Assembly (NCBI GenBank): GCA_007570785.1 | Contig: ML664157.1 | Coordinates: 7,965,425 to 8,029,424, forward strand | Reading direction: 5' to 3' | Length of the DNA: 64,000 nt | Source: Antilocapra americana | Lineage: Eukaryota > Chordata > Mammalia > Artiodactyla > Antilocapridae | Shown: positions 34,900-45,075 of the stretch, one piece after another | How the letters are laid out: the number at the start of each line of letters is the position of its first letter | Position numbering within the stretch: the stretch's first letter is position 1 | Notes under the pieces: generated by a model | Databases searched by the model: none | What the model was told of the DNA's origin: nothing | Seen by the model: only the letters and a program-made list of their open reading frames with translations | Translations under genes and position numbers: made by a program

Positions 34900-37242
34900 A
34901 ACAGCCACTCGGTCATGTCTGACTCCTTGCGACTCCCTGGACTGTAGCACGCAAGGCTTCCCTGTCCATCACCAACTCCCAGAGCTTGCTCAAACTCATT
35001 TCCATTGAATCAGTGGTGCCATCCAACCATCTCATCCTCTGTTGTCCCCTTCTCCTGCATTCAATCTTTCCCAGCATCAGGGTCTTTTCTAATGAGTCAG
35101 CTCTTTGCACCAGGTGGCTAAAGTATCGGAGCTTCAGCTTCAGCGTCAGTCCTTCCAATAAATATTCAGAACTGACCTCCTTTAGGACTGACTGATTTGG
35201 TCTCCGTGCAGTCCAAGTGACTCTCAAGAGTCTTCTCCAACACCACAGTTCAAAAGCATCAAGTCTTCAGCACTGCTGTTGCTGCTGCTCCTAAATCGCT
35301 TCAGTTGTGACCGACTCTGTGTGATCCCAGAGACGGCAACCCACCAGGCTCCCCCATCCCTGGGAGTATCCAGGCAAGAACACTGGAGTGGGTTGCCATT
35401 TCTTTCTCCAATGCAAGAAAGTGAAAGTGAAGTCACTCAGTTGTGTCCGACTCTTAGCGACCCCATGGACTGCAGCCCACCAGGCTCCTCTGTCCATTGG
35501 GTTTTGCAGGCAAGAGTACTGGAGTGGGGTGCCATTGCCTTCTCTGTCTTCAGTGCTAAGATTTCTTTATGACCCAACTCTCACTTCCATACATGATTAC
35601 TGGAAAAAGCATAGCTTTGACTATACGAACTTTTGTTGACAAAGTAATGTCCAGGTTGGTCATAGCTTTCCTTCCAAGGAGCAAGCGTCTTTTAATTTCA
35701 TGGCTACAGTCACCATTTGCAGTGATTTTGGAGCCCAAGAAAATAAAGTCTATCACTATTTCCATTGTTTCCCCATCGATTTGCCATCAAGTGATGGTAC
35801 TGGATGCCGTGATCTTCGTTTTCTGAATGCTGAGTTTCAAGCAGGCTTTTTCACTCCCCAGTTTCACTTTCATCAAGAGACTCTAATTTAGTTCTTCTTC
35901 ACTTTCTGCCATAAGGATATTGTCATCTGCATATCTGAGGTTACTGACATTTCTCCCTGCAATCTTAATTTCAGTTTGTGCTTCATCCAGCCTGGCATTT
36001 CACAAGATATACTCTGCATATAAATTAAATAAGTATAATGACAATAGACAGCCTTTATGTATTCCTTTCCCAATTAGAAACCAGTCCATTGTTCCATGTC
36101 TGGTTCCAACTGTTGCTTCTTGATGTGCATATAGACATCTCAGAAGGCAGGTAAGGTGGTCTGGTATTCCCATCTCTTGAAGAGTTTTCCAGTTTGTTGT
36201 TATCCTCACAGTCAAAGGCTTGGTATAGTCAATGAAGCAGATGTTTTTCTGGAACTCTCTTGCTTTTTTGGATGATCCAATGGATGTTTCCAATTTGATC
36301 TCCCATTCCTCTCCCTTTTCTAAATCCAGCTTGAACCTTGGGAAGTTCTCCATTCATGTACTGTTGAAGCCTAGCTTGGAGAATTTTAAACATTACTTTG
36401 CTAGCATGTGAGATGAGTGCAATTGCGCAGTAGTTCGAGCATTCTTTGGCATTGCCTTTCTTTGGGATTGGAATGAAAACTGACCTTTTTCAGTCCTGTG
36501 GCCACTGCTGAGTTTTCCAAATTTGCTGGCATATTGAGTTTAGCACTTTCATGGCATCATCTTTTAGGATTTGAAATAACTCAACTGGATTCCATCACCT
36601 CCACTAGCTTTGTTTGTAGTGATGCTTTCTAAGGCCCACTTGACTTCACACTCCCAGATGAGTGACCACACCATCGTGGTTATCTGGGTCATTAAGATTT
36701 TTTGGCATAGCTGTCTGTATAGTCTTGCCACCTCTTCTTAATATCGTCTGCTTCTGTTAGGTCCATGCCATTTCTGTCCTTTATTGTGCTCATCTCTCCA
36801 TGAAATGTTCCCCTGGTATCTTTAATTTTCTTGAAGAGATCTCTAGTCTTTCCCATTTTATTGTTTTTCTCTATTTGTTTGTCTTGATTACTTAGGAGGG
36901 CTTTCTTATTGCTCCTTACTATTCTTTGGAACTCTGCATTCAAATGGATATATCTTTCCTTTTCTCCTTTGCCTTTCACATCCTTTCTTTTCTCAGCTAT
37001 TTGCAAGGCCTTCTCAGACAACCATTTTGCATTTTTGCATTTCTTTTTTCTTAGGGATGGTTTTGATCACCACCCCCTACAATGTTATGAACTTTGGTCT
37101 ATAGTTCTTCAATCACTCTATCAGATCTAATCCCTTGAATATATTTGTCACTTCTACTATATAGTCGTAAGGGATTTGATTTAGGTTATACCTGAATGAT
37201 CTAGTGGTTTTCCCTACTTTCTTCAATTTAAGCCTGAATTTG
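34900..37242 (-). mobile_element. BovB LINE, 5'-truncated, carrying a BOV-A2
   Basis: The 3' end lies at 34900 (ACAGCCACTCGGTCATGTCT). It covers the 3' UTR, the reverse transcriptase and part of the linker, with 271 bp of BOV-A2 inserted in the C-terminal coding end. TACTTAT at 34893-34899 and 37243-37249 is its target duplication. It is more decayed than the copy at 25.6 kb: the RT motif C region (35900-35950) reads through stops and the frame is broken many times. Confidence 0.93.
35275..35545 (-). mobile_element. BOV-A2 SINE inside BovB
   Basis: Two Bov-A monomers in tandem, minus strand. The 3' AGC tail is seen as GCTGTTGCTGCTGCTCC. Each monomer has its own core: CAAGAACACTGGAGTGGGTT and CAAGAGTACTGGAGTGGGGT. 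GTCTTCAGCACT (35263-35274) and GTCTTCAGTGCT (35546-35557) form the target duplication with two differences. Confidence 0.93.
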
Positions 37243-37726
37243 TACTTATGTGAATCTTTATTTTGATATGTTTTGATGTTCTGAAAATTTTAAGTAAATG
37301 TTTAACAGATTCTAAAAAGATAGAGCAGGCAATTTCTAATCAAAAGATGGCCCTTATTACATAATTAACATCAGAAAAAAAAATATATCTCTTTGCAAAT
37401 CACTAATAGTATAAAGAGGATCATTTTTCAGTGTAAAATGAAGACATTTAGAATCTCTGAATACATAAGTACTTAACAGTGTATCTCTGAAAAACAAAGC
37501 AGAAACAGATTGAAGAGAGACTGATAACTCCTCTGATCATAGAGAAACAATTTACATCCCTCTCTCTAATGGATAGACACAAAGACAAAGTGAATAAGTT
37601 TTGAACAACAGAACTAACAAGCTTATTCTAACAACATGAACTGTTAATACACATTTTCTACATAGTTTTTGCCAAGATAAATAATATAAAACTTAGAAAA
37701 GCATTTCTATTATGCTAAGAGTAATT

Positions 37727-38176
37727 GGGATTTTCTGGTGGCTCAGACAGGAAAGGATCCATCTATAATGGGCTTCCCAAGTGGCGTTATTGGTAAAGAA
37801 CCTACCTGCCTGCCAAAGAGGAGACATAAGAGACTGGAGCTCAGTCCCTGGATCAGGAAGATTCCCTGGAGGAGGGCAGGGCAACCCACTCCAGTATTCT
37901 TGCCTAGAGAATCCCCATGGACAAAGGAGCCTGGAAGGCTAGAGTCCACAGGGTCACAAAGATCTGGACATGACTGAAGTGACTTAGCACAAATGCACAC
38001 AATGTAGGAGACCCAGGTTTGACTCCTGGATCAGGAAGAGCCTCTGGAGAAGGGAATGGCTACCCAGTCCAGTATTCTTGCCTGGAGAATTCCGTGGACA
38101 CAAGAGTCTGGTGGGCTATAGTCCCTGGGGTCATAAAGAGTTGGACACGACTGAGCAACTTAACACTTTCACTTCC
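37727..38176 (+). mobile_element. Bov-tA SINE (outer), split by a second Bov-tA
   Basis: The head GGATTTTCTGGTGGCTCAGA lies at 37727-37770 and the rest, from ATGTAGGAGACCCAGGTTTG to TTGGACACGACTGAGCAACT, at 38001-38176. AAGAGTAATT at 37717-37726 and 38177-38186 is a perfect 10-bp target duplication around the whole unit, which proves that the two halves are one insertion. Confidence 0.93.
37770..38000 (+). mobile_element. Bov-tA SINE (inner), inserted in another Bov-tA
   Basis: A complete copy from GGGCTTCCCAAGTGGCGTTA to ACTGAAGTGACTTAGCACAA. It belongs to the subfamily with GAGGAGACATAAGAGAC in the head. AATG at 37767-37770 and 38001-38004 is a minimal target duplication. It is younger than the outer copy. 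Confidence 0.9.
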
Positions 38177-39009
38177 AAGAGTAATTTCAAAAGTAACTAA
38201 AAATAGCTGTAAATATTAATATCTATATTAGGAAAATAATAAAGTTTCACTGATGGATATAAAAGTGATCTAAATAAGTAGAAGATTTAAAATGCTGATG
38301 GGTGAGAAGATATACTACTACAAATAAGGTCATTTTTCTAAATAAAACTTCATATTCAATGCAATTGCAATCAAATATCAGCTGTATTTTTCAATGAGAC
38401 TTAATAAATCAATTCTAAATTCAGAGACAAAAAAAAAGTAAAGAGTAATTTGGCACAAAGAATGGAGAGAGTTGATTTATATCACTTGAATTAGCTATTG
38501 GTTCAGGGACAGACAAAGAGACCAGTGGAAAAGAACACGGTGCCCCTAAAGAGATTCATAACAATTTGGAACTTGTATATGAGAGAGGTGGTATTATAAA
38601 TCAGTGAGTGAAAGAGAGAGGATTCCCTTTATACATATGAAGGGAAAATATGTATAGTAGAGGAATTTTACCATGATTAAATCAAAACTCAGATCTATTA
38701 AAGGCATAAAATTTTTTTAAAGTTTTGCTTTCCTCCTTTGTAAATAAAGGAGGCTATTTTTATGGCCTCTCAGTAATGAAGGCTTTATTTAACAAGACAT
38801 AAAAAGCACATACAAACCATAAAAAGGAAGATTAATAAGCATGCTAAAGTCTTGTAAAGATACAGTTTTGAAAGCCCACATATACAAAGTAAAAAGAAAA
38901 GCCACAGGTTGGGAAAAGACATCTGCAATGCATATAACAAAAAGGTATTGCTATAAGCCTAAGTAGAACTACTACAGAACAATAGAAAAACTCAATCAAA
39001 GATATATAT
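38177..39009. other. Old L1-derived sequence between SINEs
   Basis: This belongs to the decayed L1 above. No separate gene or RNA is seen. Confidence 0.5.
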
Positions 39010-39273
39010 AGGGACTTCTCTGGTAGCTCAGGTGCCTGCTAGAGCAGAGACATAGGTTTGACCCCTGGCCTGGGGAGATCCAACGTGCTGTAGGTCCATC
39101 CCATGGACCATAACTGCTGCGCATGTGCTCTAGAGCCTAGAAGCCGCAACTACTGAGCCCATGTGCTGCACCACAACTAGAGAACAGCCCTCACTTGTGG
39201 CAACGAGAGGGAAGCCACAAAGCAATGAAGACCCAAAAGGTCAACTATAATACAACTACATGCATATACATAT
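39010..39273 (+). mobile_element. CHR-2 SINE
   Basis: GGGACTTCTCTGGTAGCTCA begins the tRNA-like head; the body has GAAGCCGCAACTACTGAGCC and AGCAATGAAGACCCAAAAGG, the CHR-2 hallmark. AGATATATAT at 39000-39009 and 39274-39283 is a probable target duplication, though in AT-repeat sequence. Confidence 0.85.
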
Positions 39274-40265
39274 AGATATATATTTAACAGGTATAACTGA
39301 CAAAGAGATCCAAATGACTAACAAACATGAAAGACTTTGTCATGTTGGGGAAAATCTGTAAAGGTTATTAGAGAACCACTTTGCTTTTCATCAAAGCAAA
39401 AACAACACCCAGTTGTGGAAGGGACTGGTGATGGAAGTAAAGACCAATGCTGTAAAGAATAACATTGCATAGGAACCTAGACTGTTAGGTCCATAAATCA
39501 AGATAAATTTGAAGTGGTCAAACAGGAGATGGCAAAAGTGAACGTCAACATTTTAGGAATCAGTGAACTAAAATAGACTGGAATGGGTGATTTTAACTCA
39601 GATGACCATTATATCTACTACTGTGGGCAAGAATCCCTTAGAAGAAATGGAATAGCCCTCATAGTCAATGAAAGAGTCCAAAAATGCAATACTTGGATGG
39701 AATCTCAAAAATGACAGAATGATCTCTGTTCATTTCCAAGGCAAACCATTCAATATTACAGTAATCTAAGCCTATGCCCCAACCAGAAATGCTGAAGAAG
39801 CTGAAGTTGAACAGTTCTATGAAGACCTACAAGACCTTCTAGAAATAACACCCAAAAAAGATGTCCTTTTCATTACAGGGGACTGGAATGCAAAAGTAGG
39901 AAAGTCAAGAAATACCTATAGTAACAGGCAAATTTGGCCTTGGAGTACCAAATGAAACAGGGCAGAGGCTAATAGAATTTGGTCAAAAGAACACACTGGT
40001 CACAGCAAACAGCCTCTTCCAACAACACAGGAGAAGACTCCACACATGGACATACATGTTTGGTCAATACCAAAATCAGATTGATTATATTTTTTGAAGC
40101 CAAAGATGGAGAAGCTCTATACAGTCGACAAAAACAAGACAAGGAACTGACTATGGCTCAAATTATAAACCTCTTATTGCCAAAGTCAGACTTAAATCGA
40201 AGAAAGTAAGGAAAGCCACTAGACCATGCAGGTATGATCTAAATCAAATCCCTTAGGATTATACA

Positions 40266-40808
40266 GTGGAAGTGATAAATAGATTCAAGGGATTAGATCT
40301 GCTAGACAGAGTGAGTGATGAACTATGGACGGAGGTTCATGACATTGTACAGGAGACAGGGATCAAGACAATCCCCAAGAGAAAGAAATGCAAAAAGGCA
40401 AAACAGCTGTCTGAGGAGGCCTTACAAACAGCTGAGGAAAGAGGAGAAGCAAAAGGCCAAGGAAAAAAGGAAATATATACCCATTTGAATGCAGAGTTCC
40501 AAAGAATAGCAAGAAGAGATAAGAAAGGCTTCCTCAGTGATCAATGTAAAGACATAGAGGAAAACAACAGAATGGGAAACTCTAGAGATCTCTTCAAGAA
40601 AATTAGAGATACCAAGGGAACATTTTATACAAAGATGGGCATAATAAAGGACAGAAATGGTATGGACCTATCAGTAGCAGAAGATATTAAGAAGAGGTGG
40701 CAAAAATACACAGAAGAACTGTACAAAAAAGAACCTCAATATCCAGATAACCATGATGATATGATCACCCAACTTGAGCCAGACATTCTGGAATGCAAAG
40801 TCAAGTGA
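40266..40808 (+). pseudogene. BovB polyprotein linker remnant, 180 codons
   Basis: An open stretch between the endonuclease and the reverse transcriptase of the 39.4-42.3 kb BovB. It has VINRFKGLDLLDRVSDELWT, the lysine-rich CKKAKQLSEEALQTAEERGE, LNAEFQRIARRDKKGFLSDQ, and GIIKDRNGMDLSVAEDIKKR, ending just after LEPDILECKVK. These residues are a connector with no catalytic motif known to me. The frame starts mid-polyprotein, so its first methionine is not a true start. Confidence 0.8.
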
Positions 40809-41370
40809 GAATTAGGAAGCATCACTACGAAAAAGATAGTGGAGGTGATGGAATTCCAGTTGAGTCATTTCAAATTCTAAAAGATGATGCTGTGTAAGTG
40901 CTGCATTCAATATGCCAGCAAATTTGGAAAACTCAGCAGTGGCCACAGGACTGGAAAAGGTCAGTTTTCATTCCAATTCCAAAGAATGTTAAAACTACTG
41001 CACAATTGCACTTATCTCACATGCTAACAAAGTAATGCTCAAAATTCTCCAAGCTAGGCTTCAACAGTACATGAACTGTGAATTTCCAGATGTTCAAGCT
41101 GGATTTAGAAAAGGCAGAGGAATCAGAGATTAAATTTCCAATATTCGCTGGATCATCAAAAAAGCAAAAGAGTTCCAGAAACATATCTGCTTCTGCTTTA
41201 TTGAGATTGCCAAATCCTTTGACTGCGTGGATCACAACAAAATGTGGAAAATTCTGAAAGAGATGGGAATACCAGATTTCACCTGGCTCCTGTTAAATCT
41301 GTACACAGGTCAAGAAGCAACAGTTAGAAGTGGACATGGAACAACAGACTCGTTCCAAACCAGGTAAGGA

Positions 41371-41394
41371 ATATATATATATATGTGTGTATAT

Positions 41395-41426
<32 letters not shown>

Positions 41427-41440
41427 ATATATATATATAT
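41371..41440. repeat. AT-rich microsatellite inside BovB
   Basis: Seventy bases of (AT)n with a few GTGT and GTATGT interruptions. It occupies the place of the motif B coding sequence, between the equivalents of GGAGTA and GCAGAGTACATCATG in other BovB copies. Confidence 0.95.
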
Positions 41441-42782
41441 GCAAAGTACATCATGTGAAATGCTTGGCTGGATGAAACACAATCTGGAGTCAAGATTGCT
41501 GGGAGAAATATCAATAATCTCAGATATGCAGATGACACCACCCTTATGGCAGAAAGCTAAGAACTACTACAGAGCCTCTTGATGAAAGTGAAAGAGAAGA
41601 GTGAAAAAGCTGGCTTAAAACTCAACAATCAGAAAATGAAAATCATAGCATCTGGTCCCATCACTTCATGACAAATAAATGGGGAAAGAGTGGAAACAGT
41701 GGCAGACTTTATTTGGGGGGGCTCCAAAATCACTGCAGATGGTGACTGCAGCCATGAAATTAAAAGAAGCTTGCTCCTAGGAAGAAAACTTATGGCCAAA
41801 CTAGATAGCATATTAAAAAACAGAGACATTACTTTGCTAACAAAGGTCCATTTAGTCAAAGCTATGGCTTTTCCAGGTGTCATGTATGGATGTGAGTGTT
41901 GGACTATAAAGAAAGTTGAGCACTAGTGAACTGATGCTTTTGAGCTGTGGTGTTGGAGAAGACTCTTGAGAGTCCCTTGGACTGCAAGGAGATCCAACCA
42001 GTCCATCCTAAAGGAGATCAGTCCTGGTTGTTCATTTGAAGGACTGATGCTGTAGCTGAAACTCCAGTACTTTGGCCACCTGATGTGAAGAGCTGGCTCA
42101 TTAGAAAAGACACTGATGCTGGGAATGATTGAAGGCAGGAGGAGAAGGGGACAACAGAGGATGAAATGGTTGGATGGCATCACTGATTCGATGGACATGA
42201 GTTTGAGCAAGCTCCAGGAATTGATGATGGACAGGGCAGCCAGCACGCCACAGACCATGGAGTTGAAAATAGTCAGACATGCCTGAGCAACTGAACTGAA
42301 CTGAGAGAACCACTTTACAGTTCATCACATTTACAATAGAGTCTGACAATACTAAGTATGAATAAATGTATAAAACTGTGAAGTTTCAAATTTTATGGGA
42401 GAAATATAAACACTATCACTTAAAAAGCAGTTTTTCCATTAGTATTTAAAATGTTCACTCAATTGACTTCAACTTTAAAGTTACCCCCTAGAAAAGCTTT
42501 CTTACAGGTAGTTATGCACAAGGATTTTGATTACAGTTCTTTTGTAATGATGGGAATATTAGAAACAACCTAAATATTTACTAATATGAGAATTTGTGTT
42601 ATAATCATGCAGTTAAATACTGTATAGCGGGTGAAAAAAATGAAATCAATCTACATATTAACTTGCCAGAAGTCTTAAAAGTAAGGCTGAATGATAAAAA
42701 CTGGTTATATTTATGTAAAAATTTAAAATATATATAGATACCATACATTGCTCATGAGCATATTATGAATTAAGTATTCATG

Positions 42783-42995
42783 GTGGTAAGTCACTTCAGT
42801 CATGTTCAACTCTTTGCAACCCTATGGACTGTAGTCTGCCAGCTTCCTCTGTCCATGGGGATTCTCCAGGCAAGGATACTGGAGGGGCTTGCCATGCCTT
42901 CCACCAGGGGATCTTCCCAACCCAGGGATCGAACCTGCATCTCTTATGTCTCCTTCATTGACAGGTGGATTCTTTACCACTAATGCCATATGGGA
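42783..42995 (-). mobile_element. Bov-tA SINE
   Basis: Minus-strand copy: GTAAGTCACTTCAGTCATGT, core CAAGGATACTGGAGGGGCTT, head GACAGGTGGATTCTTTACCA. The head contains the ATCTCTTATGTCTCCTTCAT block of one Bov-tA subfamily. Confidence 0.92.
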
Positions 42996-43159
42996 GTAAA
43001 GTATAAAGACTGACAAATATGAATGCAAATTAGAATAGTGATTTCCTCCTGGAAAGCAGGTGAAGATAATGGAAGAGGGGAGATATATAAAGACCGAACC
43101 AAAATCTGGAATTTTTTGTAAGTTGTGAAAATATGAACAAATGTAGTCAATACTGGTGT

Positions 43160-43234
43160 GTCCTGGGGATCAAACCCACATCTCTTACATCTCTTTCATT
43201 GACAGGTGGGTTCTTTACCACTAGAACCATATGG
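43160..43234 (-). mobile_element. Bov-tA head fragment
   Basis: Only the tRNA-like head is present: GGGGATCAAACCCACATCTC to GGGTTCTTTACCACTAGAAC. It is the same subfamily as the copy at 42783-42995 but differs at about ten positions. The tail is missing, which for a minus-strand SINE is a 3' loss. Confidence 0.8.
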
Positions 43235-43464
43235 TAAGCTGTAGTCAGTGTTATCATCTATCAACCCTAGGTGAATATATGGGTATCTGTTATGTTATTC
43301 TCTGAAATACTACATTTAAAATTATAAATGGATAAAAGTGATTAAAAATAATTAAAAGTTAGGTCTAAATTATGTGGGAGACGTCTACTTGGGAAATTAA
43401 CTTGTTTTTAATGTTACATCTTTATGATTGTAATAAAGGTATATAGGATTGAATAAAGTACAGC

Positions 43465-43678
43465 CATGGCTTTTCTGGTGGCCCAGTGGTAAAGAATCCA
43501 CCTGTCAATGCAAGAGAGCTGGGTTTGATCCCTGGGTCAGGAAGGTCCTCTGGAGAAGGAAATGGCAACCCACTCCAGTATTTCTGCCTGGAAAAGCCCA
43601 TGGACAGAAGAGTCTGAGGAGCTACAGACCATGGGGTGCAAAAGAGTCAGACATGTCTTAGCAACTAAACAACACGTA
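43465..43678 (+). mobile_element. Bov-tA SINE
   Basis: Plus-strand copy: GGCTTTTCTGGTGGCCCAGT, GAAATGGCAACCCACTCCAG, and tail GTCTTAGCAACTAAACAACA. Confidence 0.92.
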
Positions 43679-43726
43679 GTCATAAATTGAAGAGACATAA
43701 ATACTTTTAATTGTGATCTGGAAAAT

Positions 43727-44389
43727 CAGTTCAGTTCAGTTGCTCAGTCATGTCCAACTCTTTGTGACCCCATGGACCACAGCACGCCAGGCCTCCCTGT
43801 CCATCACTAACTCCCAGAGTTTGCCCAAACTCATGTCCATTGAGTCGGTGATGCCGTCCAACCATCTCACCCTCTGTTGTCCCCTTCTCCTCATGCCTTC
43901 AATCTTTCCCAGCATCAGGGTTTTTTCCAATGAGTCAGCTCTTCATATCAGTTGGCTAAAGTATTGGAGTTTCAGCTACAGCATCAGTCCTTCAAATGAA
44001 CTCTCAAGACTGATTTCCTTGCAGTCCAAGGGACTCTCAAGAGTCTTCTCCAACACCACAGTTCAAAAACATCAATTCCCTGGTGCTCAGTTTTCTTTAT
44101 AGTCCAACTCTTACATCCATACATGACTACTAGAAAAACCATAGCCTTGACTAGATGGACCTTTGTTGGCAAGGTAATATCTCTGCTTTCTAATATGCTA
44201 TCTAGGTTTGTCATAACTTTTCTTCCAAGGAGCAAGCATCTTTTAATTTCATGGCTGCAGTCACCATCTGCAGTGATTTTGGAGCCCCCCAAAATAAAGT
44301 CTGCCACTGTTTCCACTCTTTCCCCATCTATTTGCCATGAAGTGATGGGACCGGATGCTATGATCTTAGTTTTCTGAATGCTGAGCTTT
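43727..44389 (-). mobile_element. BovB LINE 3' fragment, 0.66 kb
   Basis: The 3' end is CAGTTCAGTTCAGTTGCTCA at 43727. It covers the 3' UTR and the C-terminal third of the reverse transcriptase and stops at 44389 after TTCTGAATGCTGAGCTTT. An internal frame at 43984-44316 reads METVADFILGGSKITADGDC, typical of the BovB C-terminus. Confidence 0.93.
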
Positions 44390-44400
44390 TCTGATTTCCA

Positions 44401-45075
44401 GCCTCCACACTAAGATGATCTTCATACAACTCTCCTCAATAGATGGAGACATCATTCTCCCAGATGTTTCTATCAGAAAACCTGGAATTCTCCTTGACTC
44501 CTTGAATTCTCTTCCTCCCACCACACTCAACAAAAAGCAGTATCACTTTTCCCTCACAGTAATTTCATAATCTGGCACTTCTCATCACCTTGATTAATTT
44601 CATCATTAATTCTACTACATTTGTTAATTCCACCGTCGTCTCTCCTTTGAATTGTCATAGCACCCTGGTCAAACAATGTCATCTTCTGCTCAAAACCCTT
44701 TAGATGATTTCTTCTGTCAGAAAAAGCTTAGGGACTTTTAACACTTTCTCAGGCCATACATGACTTTTACTGTCTACCTCGTACCATGAGTATACCCTGC
44801 CTGAAGGCCTTTCTACTTGCTTCCTCTGCCTAGAATGCTCTGCCTTCCTAGCCTAAATCCTCATCTTCAGGACCCTTAATAGCAAGTGTTTCCTGAATCA
44901 TCTATAAAATATCAAGTGCCATTTTCCCTGTTTTTTCACTCCAAAGTTAACTCTTTCCAAATAATAATTTATAGTTAAACAGTAAGTAATTGTCCCTCCC
45001 ACCTAACTCCTGGTGCCTAGAAGAGTGCCTGGATTGTGGCAGGCACTTGGTGTTTGCTGAATGAATGAATGCCAT
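44401..45075 (+). mobile_element. L2 LINE 3' end, about 0.67 kb
   Basis: One of the longest old L2 pieces here. In order it shows CTCCTTGACTCCTTGAATTC, ACCCTGGTCAAACAATGTCA, CTTCCTCTGCCTAGAATGCT and the 3' end GCCTAGAAGAGTGCCTGGAT followed by GCTGAATGAATGAATG, the terminal repeat of L2. Confidence 0.8.

Larger units (their letters stand above)
39394..42303 (+). mobile_element. BovB LINE, 2.9 kb, with ~24-bp target duplication
   Basis: It begins at AAGCAAAAACAACACCCAGT, in the BovB 5' region, and ends at CAACTGAACTGAACTG (42303). The flanks AGAGAACCACTTT (39370-39382 and 42304-42316) are identical, and the match extends, with three differences, to TTCATCA (39387-39393 and 42321-42327), so the element starts directly after the duplication. 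Endonuclease, linker and reverse transcriptase are all recognisable but broken by stops and by a 70-bp AT repeat. Confidence 0.95.
37243..43440 (+). mobile_element. Old L1 (L1M-type) remains, multiply interrupted
   Basis: The first ~70 bp look like the 3' end of the L1 broken at 34899. From about 37400 another L1 piece begins with endonuclease-like text (AACTCCTCTGATCATAGAGA, GGATAGACACAAAGACAAAG). It resumes after the SINEs with reverse-transcriptase-region text near 38340 (ATATTCAATGCAATTGCAAT) and ORF2-end text near 39300 (CAAATGACTAACAAACATGA), and continues after the BovB with GAAACAACCTAAATATTTAC near 42560. It is a host for five later insertions; the frame is long dead. Confidence 0.6.

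Noticed and set aside
35279..35639. Frames of 83 to 97 codons rich in CDPMDCSPPG-like text
   Set aside because: These are translations of BOV-A2 and Bov-tA, which recur at every SINE, for example 55733-55999.
40266..40808. Possible host gene of 180 codons
   Set aside because: All residues match the linker of the BovB polyprotein, and the frame lies in a BovB with a clear target duplication.
43160..43234. Local duplication of the Bov-tA head at 42908-42995
   Set aside because: About ten differences in 72 bases indicate two members of one SINE subfamily and not a recent copy.
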